This document shows positions 48,201 through 56,849 of a stretch of DNA of 64,000 nucleotides, piece after piece. The first letter of the stretch is position 1. Each line of letters begins with the position of its first letter. The translations under genes and the position numbers were made by a program. The DNA lies in NCBI RefSeq assembly GCF_018100925.1, contig NZ_JAGJEH010000003.1, positions 124,001-188,000 of the forward strand, read 5' to 3'. The DNA is from Pseudoalteromonas luteoviolacea. GTDB lineage: Bacteria; Pseudomonadota; Gammaproteobacteria; Enterobacterales; Alteromonadaceae. A model generated the notes under the pieces. It ran no database searches and was not told the origin of the DNA. It worked only from the letters and a program-made list of their open reading frames with translations.

Positions 48201-48993
48201 CGGCTATCTCAATCGCCCAGAGTTAACAGCAGAGCGCTTTATTGACAATCCGTATTTCGATGCGAGCAATCCAAATAGCTCCAAACGGCTATACCGGACT
48301 GGTGATTTGGTTCGTTATTTACCAGACGGTAACTTAGAGTTTATTGCCCGCATAGACCACCAAGTTAAGATAAGAGGTTTTAGGATTGAACTCGGCGAGA
48401 TTGAAGCACAATTATCTCAGCAACCTAGGGTGGATTCATCTCTGGTTGTAGCAACGGAACTTGCGGGCAGCCAACAGCTTGTGGCGTATGTAAAACCAAC
48501 CAATGCGTTAAACGAGGGAGATCAAAGCAACTATCTCAGTGGATTGAAATCAACACTTAATAGTGTACTGCCTGATTATATGGTGCCAAGTGTCTTGATG
48601 ATAGTCGATGAGTGGCCTTTGACCCCTAATGGTAAATTGGATAGAAAGGCATTAGCTCAGCCACAGCAAAGTATCGAAGTAGAATACGTCGCACCTCAAA
48701 CAGACACAGAGCATACACTAGTCAATATTTGGGCTGAGCTACTCAAAATTGAAGCGCAAAAAATCAGTATTCATAACGGTTTCTTTGAGTTAGGTGGACA
48801 CTCAATACTTGTGATCCGTCTACTGAGTCGTATAGAGCAGGAACTCGGCCTCAAGCTGGAGCTGCAAGGTCTTTATGAAGTCTCAGAGCTTAGGGAACTC
48901 GCACAAATTTGCGACTCTTTAAAACTGAACTTGGATGCACAAGACAAGCTCAATGAATTAGAAGAAACGGAGTTTGAAGATGTCGAATTCTAA
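42271..48993 (+). CDS. Two-module NRPS (docking-C-A-PCP-C-A(Ser)-PCP)
   Basis: A 2240-residue synthetase: TubC-like docking domain (1-60, NGLKVSSQNGKLIIKGN), C (72-510, HHIASDGWS), A (540-1035), PCP (serine ~1093, SLGGHS), C (1145-1580), A (1600-2115), PCP (~2176, ELGGHS). The first A domain reads DMTNVSQVCK and shares all the unusual features of the first A domain at 16303-22749: TSGSTGKPKL, VVISTAALL, NQYGPSETHVC, and IGAVE where LGEIE is usual. The two are clearly paralogous and should choose the same residue. The second A domain reads DVWHFSLIDK, a standard serine code. There is no initiation module, so the chain must come from another protein through the docking domain. The ATG at 42271 has no clear Shine-Dalgarno, but it gives the full docking domain. 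Confidence 0.96.
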   Translation: MANDLNIIRNFIKEKIQNGLKVSSQNGKLIIKGNLASLSNEDKQFFKQNKDSIISVVSQLSNTRSKLKPHTYPKDRIPLSFSQQRLWFLDKVQGGGIEYNVPLIFKVTGSLDLASVKKALQSILERHEVLRTVYIETEQSLVYQKVCDNPKVDIERYDLTEVADNRKQSQVKSIITQNAAKPFNLSSDLMLRCLYIHTSNATDTQPSSGVLFFNIHHIASDGWSMNVISREFVTFYQAHSAGESAELPPLQFQYADYACWQREWLDGKVLDTQLSYWQKKLDGAPALHGIATLNARPKVKQSVGKTVSKPLSLDIATKLQKIANDFQLTPFMLIHATLALVISKHSNSQDIVIGTPVANRLVAGLEPLIGFFVNSLALRLNTNHTNLAAYFEHVREVHLEAQSNQDVPFDQLVEHLKLERSTSHSPLIQIMLTTMTDYKLQSDVKYELPGIDIEPLDLAESTSKFDMDIDVSFTNKGLFIDWTYDEALFGESQIQLLVEHLCNALTAISNLGEQSTGQVALADIAMLSNTEIDKLLDKAAGSTIARETPQCLHQIFEQQTELTPDACAVITNQGATSYRELNHKANIIAHQILAYKKAMVNPLVGLYIERSVEMIAGLLGILKAGCGYLALDIKHSDKIIVERVEDANVGLILSSSVNAQALNDTANIDIIHLDKIDWVQEVPDLEVSVNEQSLAYALTTSGSTGKPKLIGMHHKPLVNLIYAMQENCQEIAKPHTVLQFSSIGFDMSFTDIFLALLQGGSLQLVTETEQFDVEEIATKLQSANISLANLPYSMLQTLASYSNERQLLFPSLEVVISTAALLVITPEIRTFFKRHPNIRLVNQYGPSETHVCTSTVLTSEVDEWPESIAIGAPISNTHCYVVDHNGELVPDGAIGELFIGGECVGKGYLNNAALTKQSFIPNTFPGDTSPLLYRSGDLVRWLDNGELEYIGRKDEQVKIRGFRIEIGAVESQITNCSKIAKSCVIAIEDREMLVAYILPKATIDISELKAELSQKLPEYMIPNRFIVVENWPLTTNGKTDKKRLPAYDDVVDDEGISPPKTITEQTLAVIWTELLGVPKNSIGRESSFFSLGGHSLLAVRLTSEIRTQLDCEVAIKDVFQSPTLTALANIIDTQSNRVERPPILPVERTGKYLPLSYSQQRLWFLDSLQGGTPEYNMPIIFELHGDLDLPLLNLVFQTIVDRHEVLRTNFINTNGEVTQHIKSAKNVSFATTVIDLAITDGADQTAQIQQLVEQEIRTPFDLACDLMLRTKYIKTGEHEGVLTVNMHHIASDGWSLEVFTKEFVTLYSAFHAGQTNPLPALDIQYADYAHWQRSYLNEAMLESQLTYWQQQLVDLPEVHNLPTQYPRPNIKQYEGDLVKLSLPEHAAHQLQTMAKKHGVTQFMLCHGIFALLLARYCGTNDIVIGVPVANRLHTEVDNLIGMFINNLVLRLDVEQGSIAKYLQHVKTTHLEAQENQDVPFEQLVESLNVTRSTSHAPLFQIMMTTNTEYGISSNEENFTLPGIDLKPYSSNVIHEKFDLHVDFRITNGGIDLSCTFDCHLFDKAFITQFMGHLEQMVLAVSAQSCATDTQLCPSKLPMLNQEEADFLLHALNDTASDYPSDLCIHELFEHQATAHPDNIAIVFENEQLTYGELNARANQLAHCLVTQHDVKPDTLVGLCIERSLEMVIGILAILKAGGAYVPLDPSYPQARLSYMLDDASLDVVLSENNTSVVLHEIYTGTLIDMKNNSYFDQFPTTNVDLTAQGLTSSHLAYVIYTSGSTGKPKGVMVEHQALVNRIHWMQTQYNMTVDDTVLQKTPYSFDVSVWEFVWPLSYGGRLVIAKPEGHKDSIYLCELIQRSAITKLHFVPSMLGAMLENEEFKLCTNLKQVFCSGEALQVSHVEGVRQALPNTELHNLYGPTEAAIDVSYWNCNGDISHGVPIGKPIDNIQLMVLDKFLNMTPHGVAGELFIGGAGLARGYLNRPELTAERFIDNPYFDASNPNSSKRLYRTGDLVRYLPDGNLEFIARIDHQVKIRGFRIELGEIEAQLSQQPRVDSSLVVATELAGSQQLVAYVKPTNALNEGDQSNYLSGLKSTLNSVLPDYMVPSVLMIVDEWPLTPNGKLDRKALAQPQQSIEVEYVAPQTDTEHTLVNIWAELLKIEAQKISIHNGFFELGGHSILVIRLLSRIEQELGLKLELQGLYEVSELRELAQICDSLKLNLDAQDKLNELEETEFEDVEF

Positions 48994-51900
48994 AAAAAAT
49001 ATTCCTGCACTGCTGCAAAAGCTGGCATCACTCGACATCACTTTGTATTTAGATGAAGAGACAAAACTACGCGCAAAGGCACCCAAGGGTGCCATTACAC
49101 CTGAGTTATCGAAAACAATTAAAGAAAACAAAGTTGATCTGACAGCCTACCTGCAAAAATTAGCCGCCATGACGGCTTCGCAGGACGCTCAAGAACAAAT
49201 TGAGGCAGTAAAGGACAAAGGAAATAAACTGCCTTTGTCTTTCGCACAACAACGACTTTGGTTTATCGATCAGCTTAAACAAGGCTCTCCTGAGTACAAC
49301 ATGCCCATTGCCTTTAAAATTTCAGGCGTACTCGACTTAGCTTTGGTTAAACGTGCTTTTTCCTGCATTGTAAGCCGACATGAGATATTGAGAACCAACT
49401 ATATCAATAATAACGGCACCGCTTATCAGCAGGTTAAACCTTTATCTGAATTCAATTTTGCCATTGACGAAACGACATTAAGCTCAGCGCAAACGGACAC
49501 TGATCTGGCCGATATTGTGCAGCGAAATATGTACACACCATTTGACTTAAGCAAAGACCTAATGCTGCGTGTAAGTTACATACATACCAGCCAAGCCAGT
49601 GGTATTCTCATCTTAAATATGCATCATATTTCATCGGATGGTTGGTCTATCGAAGTGCTTATCAAAGAGTTTTTTGCACTATACGATGCATTTAAAACTG
49701 GACTCTCAAATCCGCTTCCTCCATTGGATATTCAGTATAGCGACTATGCAGTATGGCAACATGAGCATGCACCTAGCCTTGATCAACAATTTAAATACTG
49801 GCAACAGCAATTAAGCGATATTCCATTAATACATGGCTTGCACCGTGAACCTGTGACCGTAGAAGATAATGCACGTCAAGCACAAACCGTTTCAGGTTCG
49901 CTCCATGCCGATTGCGCCAGTAAGCTTTTAAAGCTTGCGAAAGACCTAAATGTCACACCATTTATGCTAATGCATGGCATTTTCTCCATTGCCATGTCAA
50001 AACACTCTAACAGTGATGATATTGTCGTAGGCACGCCAATCGCCAACCGCTCACAAGCGCAACTGCAACCGCTCATTGGCTTTTTTGTCAATACGCTCAT
50101 TTTGCGAGTGGACACAAGCATCAACATGTTAGGTGACTACTTTGCTGCACTGAGAAAAGTTCACCTATCAGCTCAACAATATCAGGAAATGCCCTATGAC
50201 CAGCTGGTTGACCGACTAAAAGTGCCAAGAGATGGCGGGTACAACCCGCTTTTTCAGATCATGTTTACCAGTAATACTGAGTACGGATTAAACGATCAGC
50301 AAACTCTTAACCACTCTGCATTGGCAGATGTCGACGCAACCGTTTTTGAGTCTGAAGGTACCCCCGCTCAATTCGAACTGCATATCTCTCTAAATATCAG
50401 CGACAATGGCGTTGATATAAGCTGGCAGTATGACCCAAGCATCTACAAACAGTCGTACATTGAAAAACTTCATACCCACTTGCAAGTGCTGCTCGAAAGT
50501 TTTTCTAATATCACTCACCCAGCTACAACCAAGATATCAGATCTGGCGCTCTTACCACAAAGCGAACAAGCACTATTAATTAACGCTTTGAATGTCAGAG
50601 AGATTGAATACACACAATCACACAGTGTATGTACACTCCTTGACCAGCAGGCGAATTTAAATCCGAATCGCGTCGCTGTCGTATTTGAAGCGCACTCCAT
50701 TACCTACAAAGCGCTCAACGACAAGGCAACCGGCTTAGCTAAACTACTAATTAAAAATCATAAACTCGAGGATAATAGCCCAATAGGGTTGTTTGCTGAA
50801 CGCTCAATAGAAATGGTCATTGGTATGCTGGCGATTTTAAAAGCAGGTTGCTCTTATGTGCCCATGGAAATTAACTCTCCTGCCACGCGGTTAGCACACA
50901 TTCTCCAAGATGCGTCGCCCCAGCTTATTCTAAAGCACACCAAAAACGACCTCGATATTGCCAACTGGCATGGTGAAATATGCAATCTATCAGAAGCAAT
51001 CAGCTCACTCGATAATACCGAGATAGACCAAGATAACGAGCTTCTCTCGCCCATTGCGCCAGATGCACAAACTCCAGCCTATATTATTTACACATCAGGC
51101 TCCACGGGCAAACCTAAAGGGGTTGAAGTACCACACCTCGGCATAATTAGACTGATCACCAATCCAAACTTTATGCAATTGGATAGCAGTACAGTGATGA
51201 TACATACCGCAAATATCGCTTTCGATGCGGCGACACTAGAAGTTTGGGGACCATTACTCAACGGCGGTAAGGTTATATTATACCCAGATAATATCCTCAC
51301 TCCACAACAGCTCAACGCCACCATAGATAAACATCAGGTCAACTCCATGTTCCTAACCACTGCATTTTTTAAAGAGTGGTTATTGCTCGATGATAGGCTC
51401 GATTCCCTACAACAGCTAATTGTAGGAGGCGAGGCGTTAGATCTGGCGACAGTAAAGCTTGCTCAGAAAAAGCTCGCGCACTTACAGCTTACCAACGCAT
51501 ATGGCCCAACGGAAAATACGACGTTTACAACATCCCACAAATTTGAGTTTCCGCTGCGTTCTAAAGTCATCCCAATTGGCAAACGGCTACATTGCGATGA
51601 AATTTATATACTTGATAAGTACAACAATTTAACGCCTCATGGCGCTATTGGCGAACTATGTGTAGGTGGTGATGGACTTGCCACTGGGTATATCAACAAA
51701 CCAGAGTTGACCGCACAAAAATTTATTGTAAACCCTTTTATATCATCGAGAACATCAAGTGCATCGGACCGCTTATATAAAACAGGAGACCTAGTTCGAT
51801 ACCTGCCTGACCACACACTTGAATATGTTGGTAGAACAGATGACCAAGTTAAAATTCGCGGCTTTCGCATTGAACTGGGCGAAATAGAAAGCAAACTGGT

Positions 51901-54900
51901 AGAGCATCACAAAGTAACATCTGCGTTGGTCATCACTTTCAATAGTGGCAAAACAGTGAAACTTGCGGCTTATATGCAGCTGTGCGATACAGTGCAAAGT
52001 GAATGCTCTGATACCGAATTGGCCGACATTAAGAAAGGTCTTGTCGATAAGTTACCAAGCTACATGGTGCCTAGTACGTTTATCGTTGTCGACAATTGGC
52101 CTATGACGGCGAATGGAAAAATAGACAAACGCGCACTCCCTGCCCCAGATACGCACACACCAGCCGCGACCATACCAGCGCGCACAGCAACAGAAAAAGG
52201 CATTGCAAAGATATGGGCCGAATTATTAGGCGTTGACGCTACAACTATTGGCATTGATGCCAATTTCTTTGAGCTGGGCGGACATTCACTGCTTTGTATT
52301 CGGCTCGTCGCTGAAATATCTCAAGCCTTTGGTATCGACATCTCTGTAGAGCAAGTGTTCAATGCTCAAAATTTAGAGCATTTAGCACTGCAAATTGACG
52401 CCAGTAACGCCGAAGCAAGCAACACAGTTCCTCTAGTGCCCAGAGAGCATTCCTCAGAGCTGCTCCCCGTCTCCTATGCACAACAACGTATGTGGTTTAT
52501 GGATAAGCTGCAAAGCGGCTCTGCAGAATATAACATGCCTGTCGCCTTTAATATCGAAGGTGGGGTAGATTTGGGGGCTCTCCAGCACGCCTTTAGCGAA
52601 ATTGTCAGACGACACGAAATTATTCGGACAACGTACCATGAACAAGACGGCGAAATTAAGCAAAAAGTGCGATCGGCAGAGCTGGTTGACTTTAAAATTG
52701 AGGTTACAGATCTAACAGCCTATTCTACGGCGCTTCAAACACAGAAACTAAATGAGAAACTCGATGCTGAATTTTCGAGACCTTTTGATTTAGCCTCAGA
52801 TTTGATGCTGCGCGCGCATATCGTAAAGCTCACTGAAAGCAAAAGTACACTGATTTACAACATGCATCATATTGCGTCTGATGGCTGGTCGATGGAGGTT
52901 ATCACTAGAGAATTTACAGCCCTATACTCTGCATATAAACAAGCTCAGCCATCTCCGCTCGAAGATTTGTCTATTCAATATGCCGACTTTGCACTTTGGC
53001 AAAGAGCACATTTGGATGATTCAAGGCTAAAGCAGCAACTTCACTACTGGCTGGATAACTTACAAGATGCGCCTGCTACACACGCGTTGCCACTTTGCCA
53101 ACCGAGATCTCAAAACCAGGCAAACCCTGCGGCGGTGGTTGAGTCAGCGCTTGGTGAAAAGCCATCAGCTCAATTGTTAGCCATCGCGAAGGATGCCAAG
53201 TTAACACCATTCATGTTGATGCATGGTTTACTCTCACTTATCATCACCAAACACAGTAACTCTCATGACATCATCGTCGGCACACCAACCGCGAATAGAT
53301 TGAAAGCAGAGCTGGCACCACTTGTCGGACTATTTGTCAATACACTCGTACTAAGAGTGAATACTGAACAAGCAAACTGGCAGGACTTTTTTAACCATCT
53401 ACGTGAAGTCCACCTAAATTCACAAAAACACCAAGATATACCTTTTGAACAATTGGTTGAACACTTATCAGAGTCACGCTCTACGCAAGTCACCCCAATC
53501 TTTCAAATTATGGTCACCATAAATTCAGAGTTTGGGCAAATGGATAATGCGCTGCAGCCCACAGAGGAACACGGCGATACGCACTTTGAACTGTTAACTG
53601 CGCAACAAGGGCTAGCCAAATTTGATCTGGAAGTCGACTTTGCCATTTGTGAAACTGGTATCAAGGTGCATTGGCAATATAACTCAAGTCTATTTACTCA
53701 ACAAAGAGTTCAAAAGATGAGTGATCACCTGTGTACGCTTATGGAGAATTTATCTGAAAGCTTTGCCGACATCAAAGGGGCGCCACCTCTGACATTGCCA
53801 GCTTACAGCAACGAAGAAAAAAATCAGCTGTTGCATCTCTCTCACGGTATAGGCCGATCATTTAACGACAATCAATGTCTCCACGAACTCATTGAGCAAA
53901 TGGCCCATGAAAAGCCTGACAAAGTCGCGCTTGTAAGCAGTGACACTGAGCTAACCTATGCGCAGATCAATGCACAAGCAAATCAACTTGCTCGATACAT
54001 CAGAGATAAATTCGACGTATCTGCCGAAACTCTGGTTGGCCTTTGTGCAGATCGCAGCATTGAAATGGTGATCGGTGTAATTGCAATCTTAAAAACTGGC
54101 GGCGGGTTTGTGCCAATAGATCCTGCATACCCTTTGTCCCGAATTGAGTATATGCTTGATGATGCCCAGTTAAAACTGGTACTCACTCAAGGCAGTGGCA
54201 ACAAGACATTAGAACAAAATCCTGTCGATAAAATAGACTTAGACCACCTTATTAATCAAACTGGCGTACTGAGCCGCTATGCAACCGAAAACATAGCGAA
54301 AGATCAGCTTGCGCTGTGCGCATCAAGCACGGCTTACATCATCTATACCTCTGGTTCAACAGGTCAACCAAAAGGCGTAATGGTAGCACACAGTGCCTTG
54401 CTCAATTACCAAGAGCATATCAAAACGGTATATCAAGTCAGTGACAATGACGTTGTTTTACAATTTTCAAACATCTCATTTGATATCTTCATTGAAGAAT
54501 TGTGTGCTAGCTTGTGTATTGGTGCACAGCTGGTATTAAGGAATGAGCAATCAGCTTATAGCTTTGACCACTTCATACAATTTTGTAATCAGCATAGTAT
54601 CACCATCGCTAGCTTACCCACCGCTTTTTGGGCGCAAACCACCTCAGATGAGCTTTCTGTACCTGTACATAGTTTGCAAAAAGTTATTGTCGGTGGTGAA
54701 GCGCTCACTGCAACAACGGTTAAAAATCACTATCAAAAATTAGGGAATAACACTGCTCTTATCAATACCTATGGACCGACAGAAGCAACCGTCACTGCAT
54801 CAAGCTATGTAACCTCACCTAAAGATGCCCAAGCGCTCAACATTCCTATTGGAAAAGCAAACCCGAACTATCAGTTGTTGGTTTTAGACCCCTATCTCTT

Positions 54901-56365
54901 GCCTACTCCTATTGGCAGTATTGGTGAACTTTACATTGGTGGTCCTGGATTAGCAAAAGGGTATTGGCAGCGCTTAGACTTAACCAAAGAGAAGTTTGTA
55001 CCAAACCCTTATCATGACCCTCAAAATAAGCAAAGCTCTGAGTTGCTGTATAGAACCGGAGATCTTGGATACTTTTTAGAAGATGGCACCGTGCATTTTG
55101 TCGGCCGACAAGACAGCCAAGTCAAAATTCGCGGCTTTAGGGTAGAGCTTGGCGAAATAGAGTCGCAAATTGCGCAAGTTCCAGTGATTGACTCTGCACT
55201 TGTGACCATCACTGAACTTAACCACAATCAGTATTTAGTCGCTTATGTCAAAGCAGAAAGCCAGCTGGTTACTACCAACTCGTCCGAACTAGAGCAAACA
55301 ATTCAGCAAAGTTTAAAAGCCGCGCTACCAGATTACATGCTGCCGCATAAGGTTGTGATCGTATCTGAATGGCCTTTAACTGCGAACGGTAAAATAGATA
55401 AAAATGCATTGCCAACCATTACCTTTGAAACAAGCGCTGAGCAGTACGAAGCACCGAGCACCGAAGCTGAAATTACCCTCACAAAAATTTGGGCTGAGGT
55501 ACTAGACACCCATATTGATGCGTTAAGTATTGGCTCAAGCTTTTTTGCAATTGGTGGGCACTCATTACTTGCTGTTAAACTCATTTCTAAAATTCACACG
55601 GTATTGCAAAAACCAGTGAGCTTGTCTCAAGTATTTGAGTTTAATACTATCAAGACTCAAGCCGAGCTAATTGACTCTCTCTGTTCAACACACCTTTTGG
55701 ATCAGCCACTTCTTCAGCCAACGGATAAAGAGGGCTCTCCAACAATGGGGTGTTACTTCATTCCAGGTGTTGCCAGTACAGATAAAGATTTTATCGACAT
55801 TATGCAGCACATGAAGGATTTTGAAGGCGAAATTGGAGTCTTTAGGCATAAGGGTCTTATTTCAGGTGAAAAGCCATTCACAAGTATTACAGAGAATGTG
55901 GAAGCGTTTGCTAACGCAATCGCTGAACGTGATTTAAATAAAGTTAAACTTGTTGGCCACTCTTATGGTGGTGTACTCGCATTAGAATTAGCTGCTAGGT
56001 TAATTGACTCGGGATACCAAGTTGAACTCATCATGTTAGATACCTATATTCATCCTGCCAGGTTTGTTGATGCTGCCACATTGAATGAAAATATCGATTC
56101 GATTGAAGTCGCGGAACATTTGAAGTCGCTGTATAATTTGCAATCACGGTTACATATTGAGTACCAGCCAAGTTGGGAGCTGGGTCGTACGCAGCTCATT
56201 TTAGCGACGCAAAGCCCCGCTGACCAAAACAAATATATCGCTTACTTGGACAGGCATGCGTCCAATATTGCCACCACCAAACTACAGGGCGATCACTTCA
56301 GTATACTAAGAGGTGACAACGCAAAGTGGATTGCGAAGGTGCTTTTGAATAACAACGCGACTTAA
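48980..56365 (+). CDS. Terminal two-module NRPS with thioesterase
   Basis: A 2461-residue terminal synthetase: TubC-like docking (1-65), C (78-510, HHISSDGWS), A (535-1045), PCP (serine ~1101, ELGGHS), C (1150-1590, HHIASDGWS), A (1610-2140), PCP (~2194, AIGGHS) and a type I thioesterase (2245-2455) with GHSYGG (~2328), an Asp in MLDTY and His in GDHFSIL. The thioesterase releases the peptide by hydrolysis or cyclisation; which one cannot be told. The first A domain reads DALFIGATFK, near valine codes such as DALWIGGTFK, so a small aliphatic residue is likely. The second reads DIESIGTVTK; Glu239 suggests a basic side chain (Lys, Orn, Arg or Dab). I chose ATG 48980, seven bases after CGGAG, over the upstream TTG 48974. 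It overlaps the previous gene by 14 bases, so the two are coupled. Confidence 0.96.
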   Translation: MSNSKKNIPALLQKLASLDITLYLDEETKLRAKAPKGAITPELSKTIKENKVDLTAYLQKLAAMTASQDAQEQIEAVKDKGNKLPLSFAQQRLWFIDQLKQGSPEYNMPIAFKISGVLDLALVKRAFSCIVSRHEILRTNYINNNGTAYQQVKPLSEFNFAIDETTLSSAQTDTDLADIVQRNMYTPFDLSKDLMLRVSYIHTSQASGILILNMHHISSDGWSIEVLIKEFFALYDAFKTGLSNPLPPLDIQYSDYAVWQHEHAPSLDQQFKYWQQQLSDIPLIHGLHREPVTVEDNARQAQTVSGSLHADCASKLLKLAKDLNVTPFMLMHGIFSIAMSKHSNSDDIVVGTPIANRSQAQLQPLIGFFVNTLILRVDTSINMLGDYFAALRKVHLSAQQYQEMPYDQLVDRLKVPRDGGYNPLFQIMFTSNTEYGLNDQQTLNHSALADVDATVFESEGTPAQFELHISLNISDNGVDISWQYDPSIYKQSYIEKLHTHLQVLLESFSNITHPATTKISDLALLPQSEQALLINALNVREIEYTQSHSVCTLLDQQANLNPNRVAVVFEAHSITYKALNDKATGLAKLLIKNHKLEDNSPIGLFAERSIEMVIGMLAILKAGCSYVPMEINSPATRLAHILQDASPQLILKHTKNDLDIANWHGEICNLSEAISSLDNTEIDQDNELLSPIAPDAQTPAYIIYTSGSTGKPKGVEVPHLGIIRLITNPNFMQLDSSTVMIHTANIAFDAATLEVWGPLLNGGKVILYPDNILTPQQLNATIDKHQVNSMFLTTAFFKEWLLLDDRLDSLQQLIVGGEALDLATVKLAQKKLAHLQLTNAYGPTENTTFTTSHKFEFPLRSKVIPIGKRLHCDEIYILDKYNNLTPHGAIGELCVGGDGLATGYINKPELTAQKFIVNPFISSRTSSASDRLYKTGDLVRYLPDHTLEYVGRTDDQVKIRGFRIELGEIESKLVEHHKVTSALVITFNSGKTVKLAAYMQLCDTVQSECSDTELADIKKGLVDKLPSYMVPSTFIVVDNWPMTANGKIDKRALPAPDTHTPAATIPARTATEKGIAKIWAELLGVDATTIGIDANFFELGGHSLLCIRLVAEISQAFGIDISVEQVFNAQNLEHLALQIDASNAEASNTVPLVPREHSSELLPVSYAQQRMWFMDKLQSGSAEYNMPVAFNIEGGVDLGALQHAFSEIVRRHEIIRTTYHEQDGEIKQKVRSAELVDFKIEVTDLTAYSTALQTQKLNEKLDAEFSRPFDLASDLMLRAHIVKLTESKSTLIYNMHHIASDGWSMEVITREFTALYSAYKQAQPSPLEDLSIQYADFALWQRAHLDDSRLKQQLHYWLDNLQDAPATHALPLCQPRSQNQANPAAVVESALGEKPSAQLLAIAKDAKLTPFMLMHGLLSLIITKHSNSHDIIVGTPTANRLKAELAPLVGLFVNTLVLRVNTEQANWQDFFNHLREVHLNSQKHQDIPFEQLVEHLSESRSTQVTPIFQIMVTINSEFGQMDNALQPTEEHGDTHFELLTAQQGLAKFDLEVDFAICETGIKVHWQYNSSLFTQQRVQKMSDHLCTLMENLSESFADIKGAPPLTLPAYSNEEKNQLLHLSHGIGRSFNDNQCLHELIEQMAHEKPDKVALVSSDTELTYAQINAQANQLARYIRDKFDVSAETLVGLCADRSIEMVIGVIAILKTGGGFVPIDPAYPLSRIEYMLDDAQLKLVLTQGSGNKTLEQNPVDKIDLDHLINQTGVLSRYATENIAKDQLALCASSTAYIIYTSGSTGQPKGVMVAHSALLNYQEHIKTVYQVSDNDVVLQFSNISFDIFIEELCASLCIGAQLVLRNEQSAYSFDHFIQFCNQHSITIASLPTAFWAQTTSDELSVPVHSLQKVIVGGEALTATTVKNHYQKLGNNTALINTYGPTEATVTASSYVTSPKDAQALNIPIGKANPNYQLLVLDPYLLPTPIGSIGELYIGGPGLAKGYWQRLDLTKEKFVPNPYHDPQNKQSSELLYRTGDLGYFLEDGTVHFVGRQDSQVKIRGFRVELGEIESQIAQVPVIDSALVTITELNHNQYLVAYVKAESQLVTTNSSELEQTIQQSLKAALPDYMLPHKVVIVSEWPLTANGKIDKNALPTITFETSAEQYEAPSTEAEITLTKIWAEVLDTHIDALSIGSSFFAIGGHSLLAVKLISKIHTVLQKPVSLSQVFEFNTIKTQAELIDSLCSTHLLDQPLLQPTDKEGSPTMGCYFIPGVASTDKDFIDIMQHMKDFEGEIGVFRHKGLISGEKPFTSITENVEAFANAIAERDLNKVKLVGHSYGGVLALELAARLIDSGYQVELIMLDTYIHPARFVDAATLNENIDSIEVAEHLKSLYNLQSRLHIEYQPSWELGRTQLILATQSPADQNKYIAYLDRHASNIATTKLQGDHFSILRGDNAKWIAKVLLNNNAT

Positions 56366-56387
56366 ACGATTCAATTTGCATACTGCT

Positions 56388-56428
56388 GGTTGCCTGCGCC
56401 ATGTTAGCCATACATGTAGCAGGCAACC
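56388..56428 (+). terminator. Terminator-like hairpin after the right NRPS operon
   Basis: GGTTGCCTGC (56388-56397) pairs perfectly with GCAGGCAACC (56419-56428) across a 21-base loop, starting 23 bases after the stop of the last NRPS gene. The T-run is weak (TTCATTT). It is very probably the end of the right operon. Confidence 0.7.
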
Positions 56429-56815
56429 TTCATTTGACTAATCACAGACCCCCGCTAAAGGCCAATAGTGCCACTTCGCGACCCTCGTATTAACCCTATT
56501 GCCAACGCAATACGACTAAGCGCTTCATCTCTAATTACGTGCTCTAAGTGCGCAAACCAATACATAGTACTTTACTTATATTCACCGGACACTAGCTATG
56601 TGGGGCTGAGCTGTGTTTACTGGATCGACAAAAGGCTTGCTACTAGCTACAGCACTCGACCTAAGAGCTGCGATTGAGGTGCTTAATGTCAATTTTGATA
56701 AGAGTTGATAAATTTTATGACAGTGTATAAAGGGTTTTAATCACAACGTGGGTGACATTCTAAAATACGATATTTGAGGAACTCGATTACAACACATACA
56801 GATCCAAACATGAAA
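56429..56815. other. Non-coding gap between NRPS operon and tRNA remnant
   Basis: About 390 bases. The only open frame (56468-56677) has no ribosome-binding site and no family-like sequence. I see no gene, repeat or recombinase remnant here. It marks the right end of the NRPS locus on the chromosomal side. Confidence 0.5.
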
Positions 56816-56843
56816 AAACCCGTAACTAAATAGCTACGGGTTT
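56816..56843 (-). terminator. Terminator of the tRNA-Leu gene
   Basis: AAACCCGTA and TACGGGTTT enclose a 10-base loop. Read on the minus strand the hairpin is followed by TTTTTT, a classic factor-independent terminator. It lies a few bases after the CCA end of the tRNA-Leu remnant, so it is the native terminator of that tRNA gene and marks this side as original chromosome. Confidence 0.8.
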
Positions 56844-56849
56844 AATATT

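Noticed and set aside
56468..56677. 69-residue plus-strand frame after the NRPS operon
   Set aside because: No ribosome-binding site, no recognisable domain, and it lies between a terminator and the tRNA remnant.
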